64,000 bases of DNA from Agapanthus africanus (Eukaryota > Streptophyta > Magnoliopsida > Asparagales > Amaryllidaceae): NCBI GenBank assembly GCA_030015575.1, contig JASDDO010000004.1, positions 321,230,654 to 321,294,653 of the forward strand, in the 5' to 3' direction. Every line of letters starts with the position of its first letter. Position 1 is the first letter of the stretch. Both the position numbers and the translations under genes were made by a program. The notes below the pieces were generated by a model. The model saw only the letters and a program-made list of their open reading frames with translations, did no database searches and was not told the DNA's origin. Shown here piece after piece: positions 13,158 to 25,630 of the stretch.

Positions 13158-15204
13158 TGTAACGTTTTAAAAATAAATAAATAAATAAAATCTTTTAGGT
13201 GAATTTTCTGATAATCGGTAAAATAAACCGTATTTTCCGTAAAACCCAACTATAATTATTTTTCAATATAGATTTAAATACGCCTATTTTAACTATGTAA
13301 TTACTAGTATTTGGTATTTATTTGGTCACTTATAAATTATTAGTCTACTAAAATATTTTCCGTAATTAATTAATTTTCAATATTTATATAAGCTTTTAAT
13401 TATACATTAAATTAGTGTAAATTACAAATTAGATATCGGTTAATTACAAAATGGTGCACCATGACACACTAAAACAAAATGTAACATGTTACTTTGATAG
13501 GAATTGGAGTTGTCATGAGGGTTCTAGAAAATCATAGAATGAGTTAATAGAAAAAAGGAAAATAAAGAAATTATTGAAAAGACTTAAAATATTGGTTTAA
13601 TATGGAAATTTCTACACACTCATCAACCTATTTCTCTCTCTCCCCACTCCCAAAAATACCTGGCCGAGCCTCCCCCCTATGCTGCCCTAAAAATTCCCCA
13701 TTTCATTCCAACTCAAAACACTTCCAAAAATCCATTAAAAATCCAAAATAAAACCTCAAAATCCAAATCCAATCTCTACCCATTATTCTTTGGCCTATCT
13801 AGCATGGATCTTTGAGCAAAGTTAGTATTTTGGAGATCAAGTTGCATGTTTGATCTCATGTTTTTGAGGTATAATCTTAAACCAATTGTCACTTGATGTT
13901 TAATTACTTCAATTTAATGAATTTCAGTATTTAATTAGGGTTCTAATTGCTAACTTGAAAATTCAAGAAAAGTGTTTTTAAATAAAGTTAGGATTTTTAC
14001 TTCATCATTAAGTATGCAATGTGTAGTTTAACATGTTAGGTAATGCTAAACCTAATATAGAAGCTAAATTGTAAATTGTTACAATTAATTTGTCCAAATT
14101 GCTTAATTTTGCTAACTAGGTTTTTGTAAACGATATATATAGGTGAGATAAAATTCTAGTGAGAATTTTTATCAATTATTCATGGTTTTAATGAGTAGAT
14201 TAACATGTTATTGGAATGCAAAACCTAATCTAGTTAAAAATTGCTAATTTGTTAGTTAAAATTTTGATAATCATGCTATTTTGCAAACTAGGTTTTAGAA
14301 ATTGATTAAATAATCGAGATTAAAATCTAATTATGGTTTTCATGACATTATTAACATTTCAGTTTGTTGTTTAGCAACTTATATCATGCAAAACTTAGTT
14401 TAGTTGATGATTTGTGGAAATTTGCTTTAAAGGTGTTAAAATTGGATAAATTTGCAAACTAGAATTTTTGGATTTATACAAATTAGTGTGATAAAAATAT
14501 ATTAATGATTTGTTTGACTTAGTTATTATATTTAGTGAATATTATGGCCATTAGTTTTGTTAAAACATCAAGTTTCGAATTAAAACAAAAATTTAGTGCT
14601 TTCTAGGTTTTTACGAAATAAAACGATTTGATTATGTTTAAGGTTTTAATGATTTAAACCCTATTTATATTATACTTAGTGAGTTTTGGAACTACGATTT
14701 GTACGCTTCTGTTTTATCTCGATCAATCGGCGTTCGTATGCCGATATCGAGGGATATTTGGTTCTTTTGCATGAGTGGGTCATAGATTTTAACCTATGCG
14801 TGTTTCATACGCCGTTTTTGGGCTTTATCCGCGATTTTGGTTTACGATATTATATATGTTTGCGTATAGGTACCCCTCACATGGACTTCGGACGACGAAG
14901 AAGAGGATGGCGGCATTGACTTTAGAAAATAAGGACCAGGTGAGTATATGTATATCTACGGGGGAAGTTGGGTGAATGGCGTATAGCACCCCCGCAAACG
15001 TAGAATAAGGATATTACGTACTGTTATTAGGAAGTCAGACGTGACCTTATATTCTTGGCGAGTAGGGTCCTATTGAAGACTTTAGATTGGACTAGACTGA
15101 TTTAGAAAGACTTAACCAGAGGATGACGGCCTTGGAGGGAATTCGTAGGTTTCATGTAGACACACACATACACGCACACACCTAAACTTGACTTGGTGTA
15201 TTTG

Positions 15205-15268
<64 letters not shown>

Positions 15269-17733
15269 GGAATGTGTGTGTGGGGGTATACAACATATAC
15301 ATGTGATATGAGGAGGTTATATGATACATGGGGATGAGTCGATATGACTAGGTTTGATGCCGTGATTTATTGGATATATGATCGAGTTATGACATGAGAT
15401 GTGTTATGATAGTAGCGGATTGGAATGTACGGGATTTTAGAATAGAACCCGGATTGTAATATGTGACTTAATCACGATATGATATATGACATGATATTTT
15501 GGTGGATCATTTAACGATGTATATTTACACAGACGATGATATATGTTTGATGATATTGGGATGTATGCTATTATAGTACAATACTCTTGATCATGATATA
15601 ATTGGATGATGATACTATACGAACGATGATGTATATATGGGTTAGTTGACCCGTACCCCGATTTTGGGATGTCGTACGATGGATTTTACTGTATGAGGCA
15701 TAGATGCGATGATTGATCCGCACTATTGACTCGAGAAAGTCGTACCATGTACGCGACGCTATTGAGGCTGGATCGCCGACTACTAGAGATATCGACTCAG
15801 ACTTTAGGAGTATTCTTCTTACCTTTCGACTAGTTTCTTTAGTTAGTCCCTTGGCTGGTTAGGTAGATATTTGTTTAGGCTCGAGTTATACTTATTTTCA
15901 AAACTAACGAATCGGGCTTTTTCAAACAACAACCGTATAACTCGTAATTAGTATGTATTCTCTAGTTGTGCATTTACTACACATTCACCATTATATTCAT
16001 GTTGTATTCATCGCATTGCATATTCATACATTTGTTTCTTTAGCTAATATGAAACTCTGGCTGTTAGGACACCAGCACCATTACCGATGATGCGCATGTT
16101 CCACATACACTTATTTGCCGGCTCACACACATCAACATCGGTAATTTCCATGTCACGCACACTTTAGAACATATTATCTTTTATTGATATAATCAGCTAA
16201 ATGCTAGTCCAGTATAATATTTTATGATTACCCTCTTGTGCTAGTTTAGGCATTGCATTTATTACTTAGACACTTCATGCATTCACATATTCATATTATC
16301 ATGCAGTATTCTGGGGCTTATGCCGATGCTCATTATTTACTTACTCATGATTTTGGGATTTTGGATTTCTATGAGATATCTGGATTTTGGGGGGAAATCG
16401 CAAGAATTTAATAAAAGCTTGGTATCATCATTTTTAAAATGCAAGTTGCGGTTTTCTTGTGATGTATGTGTCGTCCACCATGAGATTTCATGTTTTCTGT
16501 TGGATTTTGAGACCCGATTCGAGGAGTGGATGAACCGCCTTGGGTACATGGTGGGCCCGATATGGTACCCCGGGGCAAGAAGATCGAGTTGTAGACGATG
16601 AGCCTGGTAGGGGAAGACTACCTACCGGTGATGTCTGGCGCGGAGGATATCCGGAGGATACCGACCGTTGTCGTAAGATTTGATGACATGGGCCGATCCG
16701 GACTGACGGAGCCCGAGATATTGAGACTGTGAGATATTGAGATTGTGAGATATTGAGACTATGAGGTATTGAGACTTTGAGATTTACATGTTTTTTTGTC
16801 GATGCTTGACACGGTTTTCCATGGATTTCATTGATGATGTTTCAGATTACCATACAAATTTTACTATGATAAAAGTTAAAGATTTCTTATAAAGATATAT
16901 CCAGATTCCATGGTTGATTGTTTTACATTCATGGTGCATGCATACTCATACACATGACATGTTACTACTTGAGACACTGACACGAGCACTGAGCATTGCA
17001 CTTACGCATAGATTATTACCCTGCCACCACTAGATGACTAGTGTTATATTAAGTATATTATTATTACATAGGAGATCATTGTGCATGCGATTTCTACTCA
17101 CAGATGTCTTCTACTCACGAGTTGGCAACTCACCCCCGTTGTGCCAATTTTTTTCTTACAGGTTTCGATGTACATGTTTCATTGGCAGCTTGCCGGCACA
17201 TCATTTCATTCAGGGTGATTTGCTTGGTAGGTTGGTTCACTTATATCAGGACCGCCGTTGTACTTTTATTATTTCATTTGTATCTAGTAAGCTCCATTAA
17301 CCAGATTTGTATTACTTGCTAGATTTAAAAGACCAGTTGTTTTCATTTCGACCTTAGAGTCGCGCTTATATTATAATGGTTTTGGTGGATTTGGTTTTCT
17401 TTTGAGTTTTGAGCCTCGCCCTTCGGTGTTGCATATTTTAGTGCATTGTGTGGTTGTTTCCACCTTTTGGCGTAGAGCTAGCTCCCGCTTGGGGATGCCT
17501 TTTTATTGTTTGTATATATTATTCCTATTTGTACCCGTTTGGGGCCAGTTTTTACAAAGGAGACTCTTCCGAAAATTTTGAGAAAATTTGATGTTGCTTT
17601 TAAACTTGTTTTCCTATACTTCTTCTTTTAAATGGTTTAGATTTCTGGGTTTCGGCTTACTTAGATTACGTTACGCCTTTAGACGTTTCGTAATTTAAGT
17701 GTCGGTCACGTTCCGTACCTTCGGGTCATGACA
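13158..17733 (+). repeat. G2 5' LTR (4576 bp)
   Basis: Paired with 19475-24066. The first part (about 13900-14600) holds degenerate direct repeats of roughly 150-180 bp built around AACATGTTA, AAACCTAATCTAGTT and GCAAACTAGG. A compound microsatellite lies at 15205-15265. The last 150 bases resemble the inverted end of the G1 LTR. Open frames such as 16320-16601 occur in both LTR copies only because the DNA is duplicated. Confidence 0.87.
15205..15265. repeat. Compound (TC)n(TA)n microsatellite in G2 5' LTR
   Basis: About 12 TC units run into about 19 TA units. At the homologous place in the 3' LTR (21480-21560) the tract is TG/TA based instead, so the simple repeats have changed since insertion. 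Confidence 0.95.
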
Positions 17734-18674
17734 AAGTTGGTATCAAAGCGCTAGGTTTAACCCTTGTCTAAGTCTAGGTTGACCTTGGTTGATAGAGTAG
17801 GTGACTTAGGTAGAGTGACGAACCGTGGGTATGATCCGCGGCATACTTACGATACGCTACTCTGCTTAAGAAACCTTAGGATGTATATTTCTTTGCACCG
17901 TATTCTGTTCGTTCCTTTGATCTATCCTCGTCGATGTCGGATGGTGGTTTCTGTTACCACGGTCGTACGGGCAGGGGGAGCTGCGGCTCGAATGCGATGA
18001 CCGTTAGGGTATCATCTATTCTTGAGGATTGAAGCATTGTTTAGTGTGCGGACGAAGGGTATTCACATGTCGTCCATACGAAGTTAAAAGGTTCGAACGA
18101 ATGTCAGAAACCCATTTTCCCAAGTTTAAGGTATTCGGAAGAACATGCAGGTATTTCTATGGACCCTCTAGAAGAATGAAACCCTAACTCGATATAATAA
18201 CCATGAGAACGCCTTTGAACCTTAGGGTTTACGGCAGTTCCGCGGTGCCATTAGTGAGGCTTGAGTTTTCCCTTCCACGACTGGTCCGCAGATGCTGGGG
18301 CATGTACTGGATATTTTTAAACAGTACTTGAGTGTTGAGCTCTCGGGGAATTATGGGCTTTTGATGAATCGATCGAAAAGTTTAACGTAGTCTATATATC
18401 AGGTGAAGGGATAGATTACGTGGGAGACTCTAGATATGAGCATAGCCGTTTGTAGCGCAGTCAGCACAGCTATGAGGAGACGAGTCCGAATCATTCGACA
18501 TTAGAAAAGGCGCACATTGATGATAGTGTTTACGATTGCGATTTGGTGATTTGAATTTCATATTTCCGTTGTTTGGATTTTGGTATTTTGAGGATTTTGT
18601 TCTATGATTGGTATTTCCTATGTGTACATTCATTACACTCTATTCGTGTTTCATATATCAGTTGTATTGATGTT

Positions 18675-19090
18675 GTTTTTTGCATACCCAGTGCAATCGA
18701 TTTGATTTTATACATTTTGAGATATTGATTTGATTTCATGCATATGGGTTGCACATGATTTTGACGTATGTTTCGGCATAGTTTTCATGCACTTTTCGTA
18801 CGGTGATTTCGATTTTGATATTTGGTATATGTTTTCATGCACCATATGCACTTGATTGAGATTCTTGCGCACACTTGGCGCACTTGATGCGATTTTGTGC
18901 ACACCAGATGCACTAAATCGGGGTTTTGTGCAAATTAGATACACCTGATATTATTGTCATGCACGCCCATTGCACTTGACAGATGTTTTTGGTGCACACC
19001 TGTTGCACTCAGTTTTGTTTCCGTGCGTATTCGTGGCATCTGTATTGATTTCGATTTCCGTGCGCACCGGACGCACGTGGTACCTTGTAT
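18675..19090. repeat. Degenerate palindromic minisatellite in G2 interior
   Basis: Roughly 12 units of 25-36 bp, consensus near GATTTTGTGCACACCAGA followed by TGCACTT. Most units contain facing GTGCA/TGCAC or GCGC/GCGC arms, such as GTGCACACCAGATGCAC at 18897. The spacing is irregular. Confidence 0.6.
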
Positions 19091-19458
19091 ACTGTATTTT
19101 AGATTGATTTCATTTTGAGCAGTACGTTTTTATGATATTTACTAATTGGTTTAATAATCGAGCATGACTGTTCTGAGACCAGTACCTAGGTGTTTTCGCA
19201 TGCATTTTTTTCCGATGATTGAATGATTTTACAATGATGCGTACTATATACAAGTTATAGTTTAGATGTATATCATGTTGGTTTTCGTATTGGACATTGA
19301 AATTTTATTTTCACCATAACTCCGATGATTGTGTTATGCTTGACGGAGTTGATTTTTAGTTATGTATTGATGATTTCGGAGACCCGACGATTTGAGTGTT
19401 TTGCTAAATGTTTTATTATTTGGGGGGAGTTTTAATTTAAATTCGGGGACCTAATTTT

Positions 19459-19474
19459 TTTAAGGGGGGTAGAT
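19459..19474 (+). other. G2 polypurine tract
   Basis: TTAAGGGGGGTAGAT lies directly before the 3' LTR start TGTAAT at 19475. Confidence 0.8.
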
Positions 19475-21478
19475 TGTAATATTTCAAAAATAAATAAATA
19501 AAATCCTTTAGGCGAATTTTCTGATAATTGGTAAAATAAACCGTATTTTCCGTAAAACCCAACTATAATTATTTATCAATATAGATTTAAATACGCCTAT
19601 TTTAACTATGTAATTACTAGTATTTGGTATTTATTTGGTCACTTATAAATTATTAGTCTACTAAAATATTTTCCGTAATTAATTAATTTTCAATATTTAC
19701 ATTAGCTTTTAATTATACATTAAATTAGTTTAAATTACAAATTAAAAATGGGTTAATTACAAAATGGTGCACCATGACACACTAAAACAAAATGTAACAT
19801 GTTACTTTGATATGAATTGGAGTTGTCATGAGGGTTCTAGAAAATCATAGAATGAGTTATTAGAAAAAGGAAAATAAAGAAATTATTGAAAAGACTTAAA
19901 AGATGTGTTTAATATGGAAATTTATACACACTCATCCACCCATTTCTCTCTCTCCCCACTCCCAAAAATACCTGGCCGAGCCTCCCCCATGCTGCCCCAA
20001 AAATTCCCCACTTCATTCCAACTCAAAAAACTTCCAAAAATCCAAAATAAAACCTCAAAATCCAAATCCAATCTCTACCCATTATTCTTTGGCCTATCTA
20101 GCATGGATCTTGGAGCAAAGTTAGCATTTTGGAGATCAAGTTGTATATTTGATCTCATGTTTTTGAGGTATAATCTTAAACCAATTGTCACTTGATGTTT
20201 AATTACTTCAATTTAATGAATTTCGGTATTTAATTAGGGTTCTAATTGCTAACTTGAAAATTCAAGAAAGGGTTTTTAACTCAAGTTAGGGTTTTTAATT
20301 CACCATTAAGTATGCAATGTGTAGTTTAACATGTTAGGTAATGCTAAACCTAATATAGAAGCTAAATTGTAAATTGTTACAATTAATTTGTCCAAATTGC
20401 TTAATTTTTCTAATTATGTTTCTGTAAAAGATATATATAGGTGAGATAAAATTCTAGTGAGAATTTTTATCAATTACTCATGGTTTTAGTGTGTGGATTA
20501 ACATGTTAGTGGAATGCAAAACCTAATCTAGTTACTAGTTGCTAATTTGTTAGTTAAAATTGTGATAATCATGCTATTTTGCAAACTAGGTTTTAGAAAT
20601 TGATTAAATAATCGAGATTAAAATCTAATTATGGTTTTCATGAGATTATTAACATTTCAGTTTGTTGTTTAGCAACTTATATCATGCAAAACTTAGTTTA
20701 GTTGATGATTTGTGGAAATTTGCTTTAAAGGTGTTAAAATTGGATAAATTTGCAAACTAGAATTTTTGGATTTATACAAATTAGTGTGATAAAAATATAG
20801 TAATGATTTGTATGACTTATTTATGATATTTAGTGAATATTATGGCCATTAGTTTTGTTAAAACATCAAGATAGTGCTTTCTAGGTTTTTACGAAATAAA
20901 ACGATTTGACTAATTTAATATTTTGATAATTTAAACCCTATTTATATTATAATTATTGAGTTTTGGAACTACGATTTGTACTTTTGTATTTTATCTCGAT
21001 CAAATGGCGTTTGTACGCCGATATCGAGGGATATTTGGCTCTTTTGCATGAGCAGGTCATAGGTTCTAATCTATGCGCGTTTCATGCGCCGTTTTGGGTT
21101 TTATCCGCGATATCAGTTTACGATATTATATATGTTTGCGTATAAGTACCCCTCACGTGGACTTCAGACGATGAAGAAGAGGATGGTGGCATTGATTTCC
21201 GCAGACAAGGACCAGGTGAGTAGATGTATATCTACGGGGGAAGTCGGGTGGATGGCATATAGCACCCCCGCAAACGTAGAATAAGGATATTACGTACTGT
21301 TATTAGGAAGTCGGATGTGACCTTAGATTCTTGGCGAGTGAGGTCCTATTGAAGACTTTAGGTTGGACTAGACTGATTTAGAAAGACTTAACCAGAGGAT
21401 GACTGCTTTGGAGGGAATTCATAGGTTTCATGTAGACACACACACACACGCACACAACTAAACTTGACTTGGTGTATA

Positions 21479-21513
<35 letters not shown>

Positions 21514-24063
21514 GAATGTGTGTGTGTGTATAGAAATGTGTGTAGGTGTGTGTATATATATACATACAACATATACATGTGAAATGAGGAGGTTATATGA
21601 TACATGGGGATGAGTTGATATGACTCGGCTTGATGCCGTGATTTATTGGATATATGATCGAGTTATGACATGAGATGTGTTATGATAGTAGCGGATCCTT
21701 TGGTAATGAGATTATATAAATTATATTTATATAAACGATAATATGCATTGTTGGCATTGGAATGTGCGAGATTCTAGAATAGAACCCGGATTGTAATATG
21801 TGACTTAATCATGATATGATATATGACATGATATTTTAGTGGATCATTTGACGATGTATATTTACACAAACGATGATATATGTTTGATGATATTGGGATG
21901 TATGCGATTATAGTACAATACCCTTGATCATGATATTGTTGGATGATGATACTATACGAATGATGATGTATATATATGTTAGTTGACCTGTACCCCGATT
22001 TTGGGATGCCGTACGATGGATTTTACTGTACGAGGCATAGATATGATGATTGATCCGCACTCTTGACTCGAGGAAGTCGTACCATGTACGTTACGCTATT
22101 GAGGATGGATTGCCGACTACTAAAGATATCGACTCAGACTTCAGGAGTATTCTTCTTATCTTTCGACTAGTTTCTTTAGTTAGTCCCTTGGCTGGTTAGG
22201 TAGATATTCGTTTAGGCTCGAGTCATACTTATTTTCAAAACTAACAAATCGGACTTTTACGAACAACAACTGTATAACTCGTAATTAGTATGTATTCTCT
22301 AGTTTTGCGTTTACTACACATTCACCGTTATATTCATGTTGTATTCATCGCATTGCACATTCATACATATGTTTCTTTAGCTAATATAAAACTCTGCATG
22401 TTGGACACCAGCACCATTAGCGATGATGTGTATGTTCCACATACACTTATTTGCCGGCTTTCACACATTATCATCGGTAATTTCCATGTCACGCACACTT
22501 TAGAACATATTATCTTTTATTGATATAATTAGCTAAATGCTAGTCCAGTATAATATTGTGTGATTACCCTCTTGTGCTAGTTTAGGCATTGCATTTATTA
22601 CATAGACACTTCATGCATTCACATATTGATATTATCATGCAGTATTCTAGGGCTTATGCCGATACTTATTATTTACTTACTCATGATTTTGGGATTTTGG
22701 ATTTCTATGAGATTTCTGGATTTTATGGGAAACCGCAAGAATTTAATAAAAGTTTAGTATCATCATTTTTAAAATGCAAGTTGCGGTTTTCTCGTGATGT
22801 ATGTGTCATCCACCATGAGATTTCATGTTTTTTGTTGGATTTCGAGACCCGATTCGAGGAGTGGATGAACCGTCTCGGGTACATGGTGGGCCCGGTATGG
22901 TACCCCGGGGCAAGAAGATCGAGTTGTAGACGATGAGCCTGGTAGGGGAAGACTACCTACCAGTGATGTCTGGCGCGGCGGATATCCGGAGGATACCGAC
23001 CGTTGTCGTGAGATTTGATGACATGGGCCGATCCGGACTGACGGAGCCCGAGATATTGAGACTATGATATATTGAGATTATGAGATATTGAGACTATGAG
23101 ATATTGAGATTTTGAGATTTACATGTTTTGTATCGATGCTTGACACGGTTTTCTGTGAATTTCATTGATGATGTTTCAGATTACCATACAAATTTTACTA
23201 TGATAAAAGTTAAATATTTCCTATACAGATATATCCAAATTTCATGGTTGATTGTTTTACATTCATAGTGCATGCATACTCATACACATGACATGTTACT
23301 ACTTGAGACACTGACACGAGCACTGAGCATTGCACTTACGCATAGATTATTACCCTGCCACCACTAGATGACTAGTGTTATATTAAGTATATTATTATTA
23401 CATAGGAGATCGTTGTGCATGCGATTTCTACTCACAGATGTCTTCTACTCAAGAGTTGGAAACTCATCCCCGTTGTGCCAAATTTTTTCTTACAGGTTTC
23501 GATGTACAGGTTTCCTTGGCAGCTTGCTGGCACATCATTTCATTCAGGGTGATTTGCTTGGTAGGTTGGCTCACTTGTATCAGGACCGCCGTTGTACTTT
23601 TATTATTTTATTTGTATCTAGTAAGCTCCATCAACCAGACTTTATTACTTGATAGATTTAGAAGACCAGTTGTTTTCATTTCGACCTTAGAGTCGCGCTT
23701 GTATTATAACGGTTTTGGTGGATTTGGTTTACTTTTGTGTTTTGAGCCTCGCCCTTCGGCGTTGTATATTTTAGTGCATTGTGTGGTTGCTTCCGCCTTT
23801 TAGCATAGAGCTAGCTCCCGCTTGGGGATGCCTTTTTATTGTTTATAAATATTATTCTTGCTTGTACCCGTTTGGGGCCAGTTTTTACAAAGGAGACTCT
23901 ACCGAAATTTTTGAGAAAATTTGATGTTGCTTTTAAACTTGTTTTCCTACACTTCTTCTTTTAAATGGTTTAGATTTCTAGGCATTGGCTTACTTAGATT
24001 ACATTACGCCTTTAGTCGTTTCGTAATTTAAGTGTCGGTCACGTTCCGTACCTTCGGGTCGTG

Positions 24064-24066
<3 letters not shown>
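19475..24066 (+). repeat. G2 3' LTR (4592 bp)
   Basis: Direct copy of 13158-17733. It carries 61 extra bases at 21697-21757 not present in the other LTR and a different simple-repeat tract at 21480-21560. It ends GTCGTGACA before the duplicated ATATA. Confidence 0.87.

Positions 24067-24138
<72 letters not shown>
24067..24138. repeat. (AT)36 microsatellite at the G2/G1 junction
   Basis: Seventy-two bases of uninterrupted AT start exactly at the 3' edge of G2. The left side of the insertion has only CAATATA, so the tract seems to have grown out of the ATATA target duplication. Confidence 0.95.
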
Positions 24139-24140
<2 letters not shown>

Positions 24141-24387
24141 AAACTAAAATACTTAATTTAAATTCCTATTTTATCTAATGACATGGTTAAAGCACCATGG
24201 CTAATAAGCATGGTTTAACCCCAAATTAGCCATAGGTTAACATGCACATGTGTGTGCAAACCCTATTAAATTCTAATAAAATATTCATTAATTTTTATAA
24301 AATATTTGAAAACCGTTTTGGTAATCTTTTTACTAAAAATCCATATTTTCACATAATAAATCACTAAACGAATTCTAAGGTGTTACA
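24139..24387 (-). repeat. G1 5' LTR, terminal part beyond G2
   Basis: Continues the G1 LTR interrupted at 13157. It matches 4749-4936 over its last 190 bases and ends GGTGTTACA at 24387, followed directly by T1 sequence. Confidence 0.85.
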
Positions 24388-24420
24388 GGTGCGCTAGCGC
24401 TGAAACTAAAAGCTCCTCAC

Positions 24421-24700
24421 CGTCAGATCAAAAATCTAATAAAGATGATAAATTATCAATTAACCAGAATAAAATTCTGTTAAGGAGAGATTACTCAAAA
24501 TCTTTCCAAACAAAAAGATTGTGCTCTGTAAATCAGAGCACCGTTGGATCAATGATCCAAAGGTGATTAAAAATCGCCAAAATACAGAATAAATTCTGTA
24601 TGGGAAAAGATTTCCTAATCTTGTTAAAAACAAGAAAATTTCCTTCTGTAAATCAGAAGCCCTTGGATCAAAAATCCAACGGTGGGGAAATCCCCAAATC
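24421..24700. repeat. Back-to-back short hairpins in T1 LTR
   Basis: At least twelve inverted repeats lie almost end to end, each with different arms. Examples: GTGCTCTG (24521) with CAGAGCAC (24534); TTGGATC (24544) with GATCCAA (24554); TACAGAAT (24583) with ATTCTGTA (24593); TCTTGTT (24619) with AACAAGA (24629); CTTCTG (24643) with CAGAAG (24654); GGGGA (24684) with TCCCC (24691). Loops are 2-7 bases; two share the loop TAAAT. Confidence 0.85.
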
Positions 24701-24747
24701 AAACGGAGAAAAGATCCCATTAACAGATTGAACAAATTAGCTCGCCC

Positions 24748-24755
24748 TATATAAA
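24748..24755 (+). promoter_or_regulatory. TATA box of T1 LTR promoter
   Basis: TATATAAA in a CCC-flanked context typical of plant LTR promoters; transcription would start about 30 bases on, near the inverted repeat AGACTTCAAGTCT (24763-24775). Inferred from sequence only. Confidence 0.6.
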
Positions 24756-24762
24756 TGCCCCA

Positions 24763-25245
24763 AGACTTCAAGTCTCAGATAGACAGAAACATAGAGAGGG
24801 ACCCCCCCCCCAATAAAATTTGAGAAATCTCAGAAAAAAGAGCAAGCTCTCGGTAGAAGAAAAAAATTCTCTTCAAGGTAAAAAAAACAGAGAGATAAAA
24901 TCATCTCATATCAAAAGAAGAATTCACTTCTTTTCTTTAAGATCATAGATCTATAAGGCCAAGGTCTTTAACAAAGAGATAAAAGTATCTCATCATAAAG
25001 AATAAGAAGAAGAACTTAACTTTCTTCAGATCATAAACAAATTGTCTTTCAGAGATCATGAACATCTCATTATAAAAGGGGGGAGAATAAGTCAATTCTC
25101 TTAGGATCATCGATCCATAAAGGCAAAGCCTTTCACCAAAATAAGAGATTGAAACATCTCCTATAAAATATAAGAACTTTGCTCTTAGAACCTTGAGACA
25201 AAGTCTCTTCTAAACGAGAATTTAATTCTCAGATCATAAAGCTGA
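24763..25245. repeat. Second run of short inverted repeats, T1 LTR R/U5 side
   Basis: Continues the hairpin style after the TATA box: AGACTT/AAGTCT (24763-24775), TGAGA/TCTCA (24821-24832), AGATC/GATCT around 24942, GAGATA/TATCTC near 24980, GAGAC/GTCTC near 25197 and GAGAATT/AATTCTC near 25218. A run of ten C lies near 24802. Confidence 0.75.
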
Positions 25246-25249
25246 TCAG

Positions 25250-25590
25250 ATAGCGCTTTGCGCTCATAAACTAGCGCTCTGCGCTTTTGGACTGGCGCTC
25301 AACGCCAAGCGCGCCACGTGCTTCCCACGTGTGCGCTACTTAAACAGAAGGGCTTTGCACTCTTTGGACTGGCGCTAAGCGCCAAGCGCACCACGTACTC
25401 CTCACGTGTGCGCCACTCAGCAGAAGCGCAATGCGCTCATAATCTGGCGCTCAGCGCCAAGCGCACCACATGCTCTTCACGTGTGCGCCGCTCAGCAGAA
25501 GTGCTCTGTGCTCATAAACTTGCGCTCTGCGCTCTTTGACTGGCGCAAAGCGCCAAGCGCGCCACGTGCTCCTCACGTGTGCGCTGATAG
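25250..25590. repeat. GCGC/CACGTG tandem repeats in T1 LTR
   Basis: Four copies, 73-95 bp apart, of a unit with GGCGCTCAGCGCCAAGCGC followed by CACGTG, a 5-base spacer and CACGTGTGCGC (near 25290, 25371, 25444, 25540). Both halves are self-complementary. CACGTG is the plant G-box core, but here it lies downstream of the TATA box. The arms vary (GCGCTAAGCGC, GCGCAAAGCGC, GCGCAATGCGC), with the central bases changing. Confidence 0.85.
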
Positions 25591-25630
25591 AACATAAACT
25601 GTTCTTTAAAATAAAGCCCAGAGCTATGAT

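Larger units (their letters stand above)
17734..19474 (+). other. G2 internal region with primer site and gag relic
   Basis: The primer site TGGTATCAAAGCG is at 17738-17750. The leader to about 17900 resembles that of G1. From about 17920 to 18450 there is weak similarity in layout to a gypsy gag 5' part, for example a frame with FKQYLSVELSGNYG near 18320, interrupted by stops. From 18675 the sequence becomes a degenerate tandem repeat. No protease, RT or integrase motif is visible. The region closes with a polypurine tract. Confidence 0.7.
13158..24066 (+). mobile_element. G2: non-autonomous Tekay-related gypsy element with giant LTRs
   Basis: Two direct repeats (13158-17733 and 19475-24066) start TGTAA and end TGACA, with a primer site after the first and a polypurine tract before the second. 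The flanks are ATATA at 13153-13157 and ATATA from 24067, a 5-bp target duplication in the right LTR of G1. Only 1.74 kb separates the LTRs and no pol is present, so 84 % of the element is LTR. It would need enzymes from a relative such as G1. The LTRs differ by scattered substitutions, microsatellite changes and a 61-bp indel, so the insertion is not recent. Confidence 0.88.
4749..24387 (-). mobile_element. G1: Ty3/gypsy chromovirus (Tekay/Del-like)
   Basis: Order on the minus strand: 5' LTR (24387 to 24067 and 13157 to 9920, split by G2), primer site, gag, protease, RT, RNase H, integrase, chromodomain, polypurine tract, then the first 188 bp of the 3' LTR (4936 to 4749), cut by C1. Both LTR starts read TGTAACACCTTAGAAT. 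Without G2 the right LTR is about 3.5 kb. On the right the element meets T1 LTR sequence at 24388 (GGTGC); the matching duplication on the left is not in the window. The pol gene has many stops, so it is a dead copy. Confidence 0.9.

Noticed and set aside
16320-16601. An open frame in the G2 5' LTR with a copy at 22589-22936
   Set aside because: Present twice only because LTRs are duplicated; no domain or codon bias.
17738-17750. Possible tRNA gene fragment
   Set aside because: It is the primer-binding site, complementary to a tRNA 3' end; no tRNA fold surrounds it.
25318-25597. Ala/Ser/Arg-rich overlapping frames with repeated ALSAKRTT
   Set aside because: They are translations of the GCGC tandem repeats in two frames.
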